Positions 23,099 to 33,818 of a stretch of 64,000 nucleotides of DNA are shown here, piece by piece. The notes under the pieces are model-generated. The model worked only from the letters and a program-made list of their open reading frames with translations. It made no database searches and was not told the origin of the DNA. The first letter of the stretch is position 1. Each line of letters starts with the position of its first letter. A program made the position numbers and the translations under genes. Origin of the DNA: Torymus aiolomorphi (lineage: Eukaryota; Arthropoda; Insecta; Hymenoptera; Torymidae); assembly GCA_036365515.1 (NCBI GenBank), contig CM070874.1:247627430-247691429 (forward strand), given 5' to 3'.

Positions 23099-23433
23099 TG
23101 TTGATGTTTGTGGATAATTAATAGTGTTGAGGTTTGTGGTAAAGTAAGAAACCATTATTTAATAGAGAGAGATAAATATATAAAGTCTATTGAGCTGGCA
23201 AAAATGCCAGTCGGCACGTCCGGCTTACATCGCAGTTGAATAGCGAGAGGGTAAGAAACATTCTAAGTGCGCTACACTGCTCTCGCGTCTCACGCAACTC
23301 TCATACAGACATACTGGAGTGGGGAGACACTCATGTGTGTGTTTCGTCCGCCGTCGCTTGGCAGACGCGCATACCATTGTACCTATCCTCGTGTACAGCG
23401 CGCTGCATGTTGAAACATTCACATATTCCAACA
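23099..23433 (-). repeat. Copia 5' LTR
   Basis: Same 335-bp length and ends as 18282-18616, with about eight substitutions. Downstream flank TATGT is the right-hand target duplication. Confidence 0.92.
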
Positions 23434-25010
23434 TATGTATTATGATATAAAGTAACTTTTTAGGAAACTTAATTTACATTACAAAAACAGCATTGAAAAT
23501 GTGTAGCAAATATAATACAATGTTGTGCAAATAGATGATGGATTTCTCGCCAAGTATTTTTAAAGTGAGTTTAAAAAATACGTTGAATAAAATCTATCGA
23601 TCATAATTATGCAAACAATAAGAGATGAACTCTAAAACAAAATACCAAAAGGAGAAATCATTTAAATAAAAAAATATGCTTATTTGGTTACTTTTTATTT
23701 ATTCAAGTCGCAAATGGCCACATAGTTGATTTAAACTTATTGCTGATAAAAGACATTCGTTTGCAACTACTGGCTTGAGTTACAAGAGTATTCTACATTT
23801 TGTCGAAGAAGTAGGACTATAAATCAGTTTAAATGAGATTGAAATTATAAATTTTATTATCACTAGCACTAATACTAATATCAAAGTGAGATCATCAATA
23901 CATGTATGGTTGTGAGTCTCGCATTGCAGTTTGGCATAAATACCATTATTGTTTTAGCGACTAAGTTATGGTGATTGATAAATTAAAAGTATTTGTAACA
24001 AATAAAATAAAATATCTCATTTATGTTGAATTACAAAACAAGCGTAAGAGTACATGTAGTAAATATAATACCATAATGTCTAAGCCGATGATGAATTTCT
24101 TGCATTGTATTTCTGAAGTACGTTTAAAACATGAAATTTCATAAAATGTAATAAATGTTGTATGTCATTTCATAAATGTTGTTCTAATTTTCTCTCAGAC
24201 CTTTTTCCAAGCATATATTTACAAACAATGGCAGACTAAAAACATAAAATACCAGAAAAAGTTAATTTAATTGTCATTAATAATATTAGATCAGTGAAAC
24301 TTGTTGAAGTGTATTTACTTTGAATGTTGCTCTTAAACGCTTTGAATTAAAAAATATACTTATATTCAATCAAGTTTTATTTATCCTAGTCCAACTTGCT
24401 TAGTTAGTTGTTCAAACAATATTTCCACGAAATACTCTACAATTAATAGAAATTATCTCGATAATAATTTCTCAAATCATTATATTTATTTGTAATTAAT
24501 TATGTGTAGAATTAGCAATAAAATTTTTTTATTTTTATATCGTCTAAAATCATACATTTTATATCATTTTTCAACAGTTCATAATTCTTCCTAATTACAT
24601 AGTGTTTAATCTTTTTAAAACAAAATCTTTCGGCTATGGGTCAAAGTTAACATCTTTTTACATCATTTTTTTACCAGCATAAAAACTGAAAAAAATTATT
24701 TATTGTAAGTTCTACGCAGGATAGTAATGGGAGCAGGTGACAGGCTATAAGTAAAGTTATCCATCAAATAATTTTTAAATCTAAGTGAGGTAAATGTACC
24801 ACCTAAAAACACTTCGTCAAATGTAGACCCTCGGTAGGAACACTTATATTATTTCAATATAAAAAGAAATGCTTTACACTTTTAACATAGAAGAAAAATG
24901 TTATTAGTTTTAATCGGTATTTATATATTCATAACTAAAATTTCAAACATTTCTCTTTAACATAACTAGAAGAAATAATTTATTTTATTGAGAGTGTTCA
25001 TAGAAAATTA
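23434..25010. repeat. AT-rich region with a degenerate tandem unit of about 550 bp
   Basis: Two landmarks repeat in order: GTAGCAAATATAATAC, GATGATGGATTTCT and AAAATACCAAAAGGAG near 23500-23655, and GTAGTAAATATAATACC, GATGATGAATTTCT and AAAATACCAGAAAAAG near 24055-24260. The TTTGGTACAAATACCA sequence at 18214 and TTTGGCATAAATACCA at 23928 suggest the copia element landed inside this array. No gene is supported. Confidence 0.5.
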
Positions 25011-25019
25011 AAAACACGC

Positions 25020-26945
25020 TTCTACTTAGGCAGGAAAAGCAAGTTATACGCACAAGAGGGAAGGCGCCCAGGCAGGCTGACAATAAATTTAATATTCAAA
25101 AAATTCCTAAACCTAAATAGGCATGAGAGGCGAGTTTGCGCATAAAATGGAGGTGCGCCCACAGGCTGATACCAATTATCGAATAATATTAATACTGAAT
25201 CGAATAATTTTTAAACCACAATAGCTGGCGGGGAAGCAAATTCAACGCACGATAGTTATGGTGTGCAAACAGGCTACCTACATGAAGTTAGTAATCGAAT
25301 TATTTCTAAACCAAAATAGGAACTGTATAATTAATTTATTATTCATAAAATTATTAATTAAATAATTCTCAAACCAAAATAAGCGGGGGAAGGTAGTTCC
25401 ATGGTTGAAAGTGAAGCCACGCTGACAATTAGCTACCTATAAAATTAATAAGCAAGTAATTTTGAAACGTAAGTTGTAAATAGGGGAAGCGAGTTTGATG
25501 CAGAAAGTGGAGCAGCGCAGACGGGCTACTAATAGAAAAAATTATAATTAGAGAATTCCTATACTGAAAAAGGCAGGGCAGGAATATTTACATATTAAAC
25601 TGAAAACGTGCAGACGGCAACCTATCCAATAAAGAAGCAAGTAGTGATTTTGAAACGTAAGTAGGCAGGAAAACCGAGTTCGACGCCGTAAACTGGAACC
25701 GCGCAGACGGGCTATTATTAATAATATTAATAATTTAATAATACTCAAAGCAAAACAGGCGGCGGATGCCAGTTCCGTACCTGAAAGTGGAGGCACGCAG
25801 TTTGACGCAGAAAATTGGAGCTGCGCAGTCGGGCGAATAATAAGATTGTCAGTCAAATATAACTAGTTCTTAGCTAAAAAGGGCGGGGCACCGAGATTTA
25901 CACACAAAAGTAAGGACGCAATGACGAACTACCTATAAAATTCATGAGTAAATAATATTTAAACGTAAGTCGGTAGCGGTAACGAGTTTGACGCAGAAAG
26001 TGGAGCATCCCATCGGGATATTAATGCTAAAATTAATAATTAAATAATTACTAAACCAAAATAGGCTGGGAAAGGAATTTCCACATTGTAAACTGGAAAC
26101 ACGTAGACGGACAACCCATGTAATTGAGAGGCAAGTAGTTTTAAATCTAGGTAGGCAGTGGCAGCCAGTTCAACGTAGTACAGTGGAGCAGCGCAAATGA
26201 GCTATGAATAATGAAATTAATAATTAAATAAATTTTAAATTAAAGAAGGCGGGGATGCCAGTTCCGTGCTTAAACGTAAAAGCACGCAGATCGGCTACCT
26301 ATAAAATGAATAAGCAAATAATTATTAAACATATGTACGTAGAGGAATCGAGTTTGACGCAGAAATTGGAGCAGCGCAGACGGGCTAATAAAAAATGAAT
26401 AATTCAATAATTCCTAAACTCAAATAGGAGGGGGAAGCAATTTCCGTGCTTGTCAGCGAAGGCACGCAGACAGGCTACCTATAACATTAATGCGCGAAAT
26501 AATTTTTAAACGTATATGTAGGTAGAGGAAGCAAGTTTGACGCAGAAAGTGCAGCAGCGCAACCGGGCTAGTAAAAAAATTAATAATTAAATAATTACTA
26601 AACCAAAATATGCTGGAGAAGGAATTCTCACATTGTAAACTGAAAACGCGTAGATGGGCATAACCTATACAATGGAGGAGGAAGATAGTTATAAATCTAA
26701 GTAGGCAGTGGCAGCCAATTCAACGCAGTGAAGTGGAGCAGCGTCTTAAACGAGCTATGAATAATAAAATTAATAATTTGAGAATTTTTAAACCAAACCA
26801 GACGGGGGATGCGAGTTCCGTGCTTGAAAGTGAAGGCACGCAGACAGGCTGCCTATTAAATTAATGCGCGAAATAATTTTTAAATGTACGTAGGTAGAGG
26901 AAATGAGTTTTACGCAGAAAGTGGAGCAACGCAGACGGGCTAGTA
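25020..26945. repeat. Satellite-like array, about 185-bp period
   Basis: The phrase GACGCAGAAAGTGGAGCAGC followed by GCAGACGGGCTA recurs near 25512, 25695, 25813, 26000, 26180, 26370, 26553, 26730 and 26930. It alternates with AATAATTACTAAACCAAAAT and TGAAGGCACGCAGACAGGCT blocks. At least nine diverged copies are present. The 102-codon minus frame at 25548-25856 is inside the array and not supported as a gene. Confidence 0.85.
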
Positions 26946-27164
26946 AAACAGTACATTACGATACATGTGATCTAGGTAGCACTTTGCTACACTGCGTGAG
27001 TTAGGACCCGAGCATAGCGAGGGTCCTAATTACGCCGTGGCAGATACTTAGGTCACAAGTATCGTATAGAATTTTATAGCACTGCCTACCTAAGCACGCT
27101 GTCACGCCTATCTGTGTCATCAGTTGTCCTTTGTTGCACCGCGAGGTTGCAACAAAGAAGAAAT
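26946..27164. mobile_element. Hairpin-rich insertion inside the 185-bp array
   Basis: The array stops at 26945 and resumes in reverse at about 27165. The 220 bp between carry nested inverted pairs: GATCTAGGTAGCACT against AGCACTGCCTACCTAAGCAC, GGACCC against GGGTCC around GAGCATAGC, and TTTGTTGCA against TGCAACAAA around a short loop. It may be a small TIR element or a rearrangement scar. Confidence 0.5.
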
Positions 27165-27280
27165 TCCTTCCCCAGCCTATTTTGTTTTGGTAATTATTTA
27201 ATTATCAATTTTTTATTAGCCTGTCTGCGTTGCTCCACTTTCTGCGAAAAACTCGTTTCCTCTACCTTTCTGACGCAGGC
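27165..27280 (-). repeat. Inverted copy of the 185-bp array unit
   Basis: On the minus strand it reads GGTAGAGGAAACGAG, GCAGAAAGTGGAGCAACG, CAGACAGGCTAAT and CCAAAACAAAATAGGCTGGG, the same order as the array to the left. Confidence 0.8.
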
Positions 27281-27344
27281 GCGAGTGCGCAGAACATGCA
27301 TCGTCTGCTTTCGCATGCGCTTATAGTTCTGTAGTCAGAGCATT

Positions 27345-28112
27345 GCAGCAGATACTTGCAACAGAATTATAGCAGACTTACAGAACCTGGAGTGCAAGAA
27401 AGAGAGGCGCATAATGTATGCGTGGTTGCACCAGAATTACAGCAGATTCTCAAATGGCGCGTGCGGCAGATTCTTCGAAGCAAATGTACAGCAGACTTAC
27501 AGAAGCTGGAGTGCAATAAGGAGAAACGCATAATGCACGCGTGCATGCCGCAGAATTGCAGCAGATTCTCAAATGGCGCGTGCGGCAAATTCTTCGCAGC
27601 AAATGTGCAGCAGACTTACATAAGCTGTAGTGCAATAAAGAGAGACATATAATGCACGCGTGCGTGAATCAATTACAGCAGATTCTCAAATGGCACGTGC
27701 GGCAGATTCTTCGCAGCAAATGTGCAGAAGACTTACAGAAGCTGGAGTGCAATAGCGAGAGACACATAATACACGCGTGCGTGCCAGAATTACAGCAGAT
27801 TTTCAAATGGAACGTGCATCTGGTTCTTCGCAGCAGATTAACAGCAGATTTACGGCAGCCGGAGTGCAATTAAGAGAAACTTATAATGCACATGTGCGTG
27901 TAGCAGAATTACGACAGATTCTCCAATGGAACGTGCATCAGGTTCTTCACAGCAAATGTGCAGCAGATTTACAGAAGCTGGAGTGCAATAACAAGAGACA
28001 CATAATGCACGCGTGCGTGCAGCAGGATTACAGCAGATTTTCAAATGGAACGTGCACCTGGTTCTTCGCAGCAGATTAACAGCAGATTTAGGGCAGCTGG
28101 AGTGCAATTAAG
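27345..28112 (+). repeat. Minisatellite, about 119-bp period, left part
   Basis: The unit contains TTACAGAAGCTGGAGTGCAA, AAGAGAGACACATAATGCAC, GCGTGCGTG, ATTACAGCAGATTCTCAAATG and CGTGCGGCAGATTCTTCGCA. The GGAGTGCAA word falls near 27383, 27502, 27622, 27740, 27860, 27980 and 28098. It is cut by the Polinton at 28112 and continues at 36794. Both strands are open in places because the period is close to a multiple of three plus two; these frames are not genes. Confidence 0.9.
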
Positions 28113-28228
28113 AGTAGTATATGGTCAGGTATAGCAAGGGTCATTAGCTACTGTGCAGTTACTGTATACATAGCACTTGAGTTAATGACACCGCTGTGTC
28201 ACACGGTCGCTATACCTGCCCCACTACT

Positions 28229-28275
<47 letters not shown>
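28113..28275 (+). repeat. Polinton left TIR with hairpin and (GA)n
   Basis: The first 23 bases are identical to the inverted right end. AGTAGTATATGGTCAGGTAT at 28113 folds back on GCTATACCTGCCCCACTACT near 28213-28230, so the TIR is itself a palindrome. It is followed by a GA run (28231-28275). The preceding ATTAAG (28107-28112) is the target duplication. Confidence 0.85.
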
Positions 28276-28276
<1 letters not shown>

Positions 28277-28736
28277 TCCTTTGTGTGCTGCGGCGCCCTT
28301 CTCCACAGGGGTCCCCAGCGTCTAAAGTATAGTGAATCGTTTGTATACGTGATAGAGTTAGTGGCCCTGAAAAGGGCAGTTTTCTTTTTTGTGTTAAGTT
28401 TTAATTATATCGTGAATAACCTTGTTTACTGGGAAAGGAATTGGTATTGGTGGAAAAAGATTTATACCGTGAGGAATCTTTATCAGTCGACGCCGAATAA
28501 TCTTTCGTTTTTTTATCGATGAGAGGTTGTTTTTCCTCCTTGTCAGACTTCTGTTTGCTGAATGGTGGACCCATGATGTATGCTCGGTGAAGGTTGCAGG
28601 CCTTCTGTTTTATCACATCCCTCTACTATTAGCTTATATCTAAGCGCAAGTGAGTGGTGGTGGTGGGCGGGAGCAGGGGTGGTGGCGGAGTAGAGATATG
28701 AAGTAATGAAGAAGGCAATTAAATTAAAATTTGTAT
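28276..28736. other. Polinton left non-coding segment
   Basis: Between the TIR and the first gene. A 71-codon, Ser/Lys/Asp-rich minus frame (28616-28401) overlaps a + frame; neither has a recognisable domain. Confidence 0.4.
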
Positions 28737-29609
28737 TTATTGATTATTAACAGTCTCGTATTCGTATACATCTTTTTCTAGGATCGGTAAATAAATACCA
28801 CGTATTTCTATAAATAGTCTATCAATGTTCGTACTACCAAAGTCTGAATGAATCATACGGTTTTTTACATCAGTTTTTAATTCGTCTTTTTGCTCGTCAA
28901 AAAGTTTAACAAATGTGTTCCCGTCAATTTCACGAATTTTCTCGTCGCCGCTGTTCACATGGGTTTTCAAGCTTTCAACTATTACATCATAAATGATATT
29001 AATGTACGTAGACATATTCTCTAATTCACGAAGCCGAAACTCGATACACTCGCGCATGCTTTTTAATATTACAAATGTACGACGCAACATCACTACACTT
29101 GGTAAACTCACGACTTTTTTCTTCTTTTTCGGTGGTTCTCCATCGTCGCTGTTGTCGCAGTCGTCAGCTGTATCGATGGGTCTGGTGATTGACTCTGTAT
29201 CCATACGTAAGCCATCAGTGGTGTCCCAATCTTGCGCCTCGTGCAGATGCCGTTGACCACGTAATGACACAGGTTCCTTTGTTTTGCTTTTCTGAGTGAT
29301 TGCCACAGCTCGCGAGCTATAAGCAGTGGTCAAATCAATCTCGTGTTGAGCTAGGCCGATTTTTCTAAAGTCTCGCTTGTGGGCGTATAGATGGTACATT
29401 ATTGCTGGAAAATGTGTTGTGAATTCCTCCCATTCGGCGCTATCCATTGTTATGTATCTATGTGGTGAAGTATTGCCGCCCAATTGAATCACTGTACGAA
29501 AATGGTCACCGTAATATTGCAGACCAATGTATGCAAATTTCGTGTAGGACTTATTGAGTGCGTAACTTGTGTTAAAAAGCAAGTTTTGCGGTATCTCGTC
29601 TTGGTTCAT
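28737..29609 (-). CDS. Polinton accessory protein, 290 aa, function unknown
   Basis: An intact 290-codon frame, the most downstream of the minus-strand gene series. The N-terminal half (LNKSYTKFAYIGLQYYGDHF, ITMDSAEWEEF) looks globular. Residues about 130-165 are acidic and end in the basic run PPKKKKK, a likely nuclear localisation signal. The C-terminal half is predicted helical (MRECIEFRLRELENM, LKTHVNSGDEKIREID). I do not recognise a catalytic motif. Position and orientation put it in the virion or morphogenesis block, so a structural or DNA-binding role is possible. Confidence 0.75.
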   Translation of the reverse strand: MNQDEIPQNLLFNTSYALNKSYTKFAYIGLQYYGDHFRTVIQLGGNTSPHRYITMDSAEWEEFTTHFPAIMYHLYAHKRDFRKIGLAQHEIDLTTAYSSRAVAITQKSKTKEPVSLRGQRHLHEAQDWDTTDGLRMDTESITRPIDTADDCDNSDDGEPPKKKKKVVSLPSVVMLRRTFVILKSMRECIEFRLRELENMSTYINIIYDVIVESLKTHVNSGDEKIREIDGNTFVKLFDEQKDELKTDVKNRMIHSDFGSTNIDRLFIEIRGIYLPILEKDVYEYETVNNQ

Positions 29610-30766
29610 TTTGAAGCAGTCGTCACAAACTTTTTTTAAAGAAATACTAATGCACTGGTAAAGATGTCGTGTTCTCGGAGCTGCTGATGCTGCAGTGAGC
29701 TCTAACAGAATGAAGCAGTGGTGTTGTATGTGGGCGAGTGCACTTTGTGTAAAGAAATACTGTGATGCTGACTGCTGCTGCTGCTGGTGCGGTGTGTTCT
29801 ACTAGACTGGCGCAACGTCACCGCTAGCGCTATTCGTTTGGCTGTGTACCCCCCACTATGCCGATATGTGGGTGGTGGGGGGCGGCGGCGGCGATGGCGC
29901 GCGAGCACGACCAACGAGAGCACTGTTACGTGTATGACGTAGCGTGTCGTGTGGCAGGGGGACTATGTGACGTAAAACGTTTCGAGAAAAATATAGATTT
30001 ATGGTTATGATTGTATCCGATAACAGTGGAAATCGTTTCTAATTACTTGTCGTCACACTATGAATGCGTCAATCATGTACTCTCGTGAAAGATTTTTATG
30101 GCTTTCGTGAGAAGGAAATGCGTGCCGCAACATGTAACCGATAACAGCGGTAACCTAAACACTCCACACCACCGCTATGAACGCGTCCATTGTTCAGCGA
30201 GTTTTAACAGGCAGTTTCAAGAGGGGGGTGCTCTCGATGACGCCTGTGGAGATTTTACGAGTCAAAGTGTATACATTGTAAATTTTTCACGTGAATGCGT
30301 TCTTTGTTCAACGGTTTTTAAGAGGAGTGCAGTTTAAGTTACGCGTAAATGTGTATATGATGATAAATTTTTCACGTATAAGCATTTTGAATACTCTCTC
30401 GCGGGCGGAAAATGAATTTAACTGTTTTTCAGGAATGGGAAAAATGAAAAAGGTCTGTAAATGAAAAAAGTGATTTGGGTAAAATTTTTTTATTCAATCA
30501 AACTTACAAACTATGAATACATAAATGTGGAAAGAAACAAAAACTTACAATCTTCGAATACATATGGTTTAGCCGAGCGACGCTTAAAATTAATTACGGA
30601 TGCATAATAGTGCACAGGAATCGCAGCTGATTCATGACAGAGTAAACAGCTCTTTTTCAGTATTAAGTTAAAATATACACACATACACACGCAATATATA
30701 TTAGCTTACAAATCTAGGCCCAAAGTAATTTAAACAGCAATGCAAAATGTATCTTAAAGTTAGAGC
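29610..30766. other. Polinton internal gap, about 1.16 kb
   Basis: No gene is supported. The element CCGATAACAGYGG occurs twice (about 30018 and 30138), and CGTGAAAGATTTTTATGGCT and CACGTGAATGCGTTCTTTG words echo each other, so short regulatory repeats are possible. A G-rich run GTGGTGGGGGGCGGCGGCGG lies at about 29871-29890. Confidence 0.4.
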
Positions 30767-31275
30767 TTAATAATTAGTCATAGGCCTACATGCCTGAGAG
30801 CACGAGCCGTGCCCTCGCGAAGTAGCACGCGGGAAATTGAACGCACGCCCTACTTTCTTAAACTTTTTATCCTTTATAATGTTATAAAATTTACCAGCTA
30901 TTTTATCGTTGGAGCGAGTATCAGACGTAAAGATGCTGCAAAATTTTCGTAAAGTAAAACCACTACACATATAATGCAAAAACATAACACAATATTCGCC
31001 GCACACTTTAGAATCGAAACTTTGCAACTTCTTCTTGTTCCACTTGAACCACTTGCAATTTCTTCTGGTACTCCATAGCTATCGAAAAAGGTACCTCTTG
31101 CATGGTCGTCTATGTAAAAAGCCACCCAGTGAGAGCCGGACTTGTCTGATGTGTCGAGATTTGCAACGATTGCCGCTGGCTGGCTCAAGCGACTTGGGAT
31201 GTGATCGGCCGCGTAAACGCCGATCGAATTAGCAGAGAGCTCTCTGATGGCTCGTGTTATTTCATACGTGTTCAT
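30767..31275 (-). pseudogene. Polinton adenain-like cysteine protease, frameshifted
   Basis: The upstream frame (31275-30898) carries the catalytic His in GSHWVAFYIDDH and the FFDSYGVP loop, as in adenovirus-type C5 proteases. The residues around the catalytic Cys (QSFDSKVCGEYCVMFLHYMC) are found only in the next frame (31027-30767). A shift of one or two bases between about 31028 and 31065 therefore separates His from Cys. In Polintons this protease matures the capsid. As read here the product would be inactive, unless the break is a sequencing error. Confidence 0.85.
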
Positions 31276-31280
31276 TTTTT

Positions 31281-31931
31281 TCAGTCTGAAGATGTGAATC
31301 CGTTGACGACTGAGTAGTATATGTCATTACTATCAGAGTCGTCGCTATTTGTATCTCGCCGCGGGTACTCGTAAACAGACGTAAGGAACATGTCACTTGT
31401 CACTCTTTCTTTAGGGAGAGCTTTCCATTCTGGTGGAAGTATCGAACGCAGCCACTTTTTTAACTGATTAACTTTGTAAAGAGCACAAAACTGTTTTTTT
31501 TCTGACGGAAAGATTTTAGCTGAATGTGTGGCGCAAAGTGCGCTGTCCGGGAACGCTGTGCAGAGTTTTTTAAACGATGGCGATTTAAATTTTTCCAAAT
31601 TGATGACACGACGACCGAAAAGCGTCTCAATGTAACGGGCCTTCTCTTCGCCACGTACGTAAATTGTACGCGATACTCTGGCAATGTTGTATAGATGCCG
31701 ATGTAGCTGGCGCAGAGTTACTTCGCCGTCAAACCAATGAAGTCCGTGAACTTCGACACTGAGAAATGTGTTTGTCTCTTTGATGTCGTCTGGCAAATCG
31801 TCAAAACTATGCGGTGCTTGCACTATCCAATGATCACAAATTTTTTTTTGTAGGCACACGATAGCTACTTCCTTGGGTAGAAGCTTTTTCTCCGAATCGC
31901 GGAAGCCTTGAATATCTATTACGTAGTCCAT
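31281..31931 (-). CDS. Polinton-associated 216-aa protein
   Basis: Intact frame ending five bases before the protease start, consistent with a co-transcribed gene block. It opens MDYVIDIQGFRDSEKKLLPK, which resembles a strand-Asp-strand start of an RNase H-type fold, with HGLHWFDGEVTLRQLH and a Cys/His-containing C-terminal half, then a Ser/Asp-rich tail. Similar ORFs recur beside capsid genes of arthropod Mavericks, as far as I remember. A nuclease-like role is only a suggestion; no full DEDD set is certain. Confidence 0.75.
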   Translation of the reverse strand: MDYVIDIQGFRDSEKKLLPKEVAIVCLQKKICDHWIVQAPHSFDDLPDDIKETNTFLSVEVHGLHWFDGEVTLRQLHRHLYNIARVSRTIYVRGEEKARYIETLFGRRVINLEKFKSPSFKKLCTAFPDSALCATHSAKIFPSEKKQFCALYKVNQLKKWLRSILPPEWKALPKERVTSDMFLTSVYEYPRRDTNSDDSDSNDIYYSVVNGFTSSD

Positions 31932-32132
31932 TGCAGGAAGCGCATGTGCGTGTGTGTGTGCGTGTGTAAGAGAAAAAGCGAACTGATGTGTGAGAGCTGT
32001 GCAAGTCTGCGTCAGAGTGCACGTACCCCACCCACTTTTTTACGCATACAGTAGTGCGACCAACACGCAGCGTCATGTAGCGACCTGTCGCTGGCGATAA
32101 GCGGGAGCCTTCTGCTGCTGCTGCTCTATCAC
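31932..32132. other. Polinton gap between capsid and 216-aa gene
   Basis: Short non-coding stretch with a GTGTGTGTGCGTGTG run near 31950-31965. No gene supported. Confidence 0.4.
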
Positions 32133-33467
32133 TTAGGCGCTGAAATCCGTTAAAATTTGTCGAGTGGAGTCGATTTCAAGAACGTTATCGTACTCTGCAT
32201 AAACAATGCAGTTTATTGTAACTGTTGGCGCCGTCTCGAAGCCCACTTCAATGCGTACACTGCCTGAGCGTACGAGATTCCAATGAGAGTGGCAGTGCGC
32301 TGATAAATCGGGCGTGAGATCGAATGCCGTAAGAAAATGGCACATTGAATAGTTGTAACGGTTTATGCCTAGGCCCTCGTTGAGAAAATGTATTCCGGTG
32401 CCTGTGTAGAGTGTTCGGAATGTCTCGATAAAAGCTGGAGCGGTGCCTGTAAAATGAGGCTGTAATGGTTTGCTCGGTATTTGAACCCCATCGATATATA
32501 TCGAGAGATAATTTATGTCAAAGTGTTGAAAGTTGAATGGATTGAGCGCACGATTTCCATTGAACGCTCTGTTATCGACGGAACCGATTATTATACGTTT
32601 CGGCAGTTGGCCCAGAATCGCATTATCGATGCTATCACCTAGTATACCAGTGTGAAGCGTAAATGTTTTCACTTCGACGCGTGTAATGGGATATTTGGCT
32701 GTGGCTTTGGCCAGTGTATTGGCGTGTGCGATCAAAATACCCGGATTTATTTTGACACGGCGAACTATGAGAGTAGCTTCTTTTATTTTTATTCTGAAGC
32801 GCCCGTCGTTTGTGGAATCCATCAGGCAAAATGCATCCTTGCTACGCACCAGTCGCACTCTCATTTCGACACCATTGATGAGCATTTTATCCTGATTAAA
32901 CAAGTCGCAGTGCAGATGACCAATCATATCGAATGCTTTTCCGTCTTTCGTAAAATATTGCCTGTGATTGAGGCCTTTGTTCGCTCCGACTCCGTGATTT
33001 TCCGGTGCACCCTCCATACAGCCGTGTGTATCATCGTACCAGAGGCTCGCTGTGAGATGAGATTCTTTGGCCGCGGGGGAATAGCTCAGCAATGACTCTA
33101 TGTAAGCTCTGTACGGGTACGCGTTGTTGGGCGGTGACGCAAGCTTTTGATTGAGAAAAATATCAATTTGATTGAACATTGAATGTAAAACGTTGTTTAC
33201 GGGGCCAACTTTTAGATTTGTGTCGGGCTCCTCGGCGGGCAATATTTGTGCCTTGACGAAGAGCATAGTGTGCGCGAGGTCGATGTAATGCTCGCTGGCG
33301 CTGGGTACGACGAATTCGATGGGTGCATCACTCTCATCGGTGATCGAAGAGACGGGCTTATAGTTCAAAAAACTGCTCCCTGCGATGGAGGTTTGAGTAG
33401 CGGGGAGGGTGAAAAGGTCGAGTTCGCTCGACATACACTCTGACGAGTGAGAGTACAAGAAAGCCAT
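32133..33467 (-). CDS. Polinton capsid protein (F54H12.2-like, major capsid family)
   Basis: Intact 444-codon frame. It has the conserved blocks of the Maverick protein annotated in many animals as F54H12.2-like: LFTLPATQTSI near the start, SPPNNAYPYRAYIESLL, LHCDLFNQDKMLINGVEMR, RVEVKTFTLH, QLPKRIIIGSVDN, NPFNFQHFDINY, and a C-terminal DLTPDLSAHCHSHWNLVRSG followed by an acidic end. This family is taken to be the double-jelly-roll hexon protein of Polintons and adintoviruses; the fold itself cannot be shown from sequence alone. The start lies nine bases downstream of the pX-like stop, so the two are likely expressed together. It is the best preserved virion gene here. Confidence 0.9.
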   Translation of the reverse strand: MAFLYSHSSECMSSELDLFTLPATQTSIAGSSFLNYKPVSSITDESDAPIEFVVPSASEHYIDLAHTMLFVKAQILPAEEPDTNLKVGPVNNVLHSMFNQIDIFLNQKLASPPNNAYPYRAYIESLLSYSPAAKESHLTASLWYDDTHGCMEGAPENHGVGANKGLNHRQYFTKDGKAFDMIGHLHCDLFNQDKMLINGVEMRVRLVRSKDAFCLMDSTNDGRFRIKIKEATLIVRRVKINPGILIAHANTLAKATAKYPITRVEVKTFTLHTGILGDSIDNAILGQLPKRIIIGSVDNRAFNGNRALNPFNFQHFDINYLSIYIDGVQIPSKPLQPHFTGTAPAFIETFRTLYTGTGIHFLNEGLGINRYNYSMCHFLTAFDLTPDLSAHCHSHWNLVRSGSVRIEVGFETAPTVTINCIVYAEYDNVLEIDSTRQILTDFSA

Positions 33468-33476
33468 TTTTAAGAT

Positions 33477-33812
33477 TTACTTTGGTCCAAAAATATTGTT
33501 AATGGGGCGAAAAGTCGGGGTTTTGCGCTTTCTCTTGCTTACTTTACGAGTTCCACGCGACGCGGTGGGCAATTTTTTTTTCTTACGTTTGGATCGCGAG
33601 GTACGAGCGGTCGCGCGTGCCTTTGTCGACTGACGCGGCCGTTTGATGCGGCTTGTAGTTTTATAGCCCGAACCCTTCATGATTTCTGTAATTTTCTCGG
33701 CAGCTTTTCTCTTGAGATGCCTCCTCGATTCTCCGACTCTCGATTTTATGGCCTCCTTGAAATTGACACCATTGTTTGCGACATCGTCTATGATTTTCAT
33801 ACCTGCGCGCAA
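33477..33812 (-). CDS. Polinton basic core protein, pX-like
   Basis: 111 codons, very rich in Lys and Arg. The N-terminal third (MKIIDDVANNGVNFKEAIKS) is predicted helical, then comes ITEIMKGSGYK, then runs such as RSKRKKKK and KRKRKT, ending PINNIFGPK. Polintons usually encode a small basic protein next to the capsid gene, compared with adenovirus pX/pVI and thought to bind genome DNA in the particle. Position directly upstream of the capsid gene fits. Confidence 0.8.
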   Translation of the reverse strand: MRAGMKIIDDVANNGVNFKEAIKSRVGESRRHLKRKAAEKITEIMKGSGYKTTSRIKRPRQSTKARATARTSRSKRKKKKLPTASRGTRKVSKRKRKTPTFRPINNIFGPK

Positions 33813-33818
33813 GGTCTC

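Larger units (their letters stand above)
18282..23433 (-). mobile_element. Ty1/copia LTR retrotransposon, both LTRs present, defective
   Basis: A 5.15-kb minus-strand element with 335-bp LTRs at both ends, a TGG-starting primer site, a purine tract, and the copia order gag, protease, integrase, RT, RNase H. The flanking bases are GATGT on the left and TATGT on the right, a 5-bp target duplication with one change. LTRs differ at about eight positions by eye, so insertion is fairly recent. The polyprotein is broken by frameshifts near 21350, 20450 and 18880 and by a short in-frame loss in RT. Confidence 0.92.

Noticed and set aside
27356..28107. Overlapping + and - frames of 60-108 codons with repeated peptides
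   Set aside because: They follow the 119-bp minisatellite and change phase with unit length. No start, splice or domain evidence.
31281..31931. Minor capsid (penton) protein assignment for the 216-aa ORF
   Set aside because: The start looks like an RNase H-type strand with Asp rather than a jelly roll, and I see no penton signature; left as unknown.
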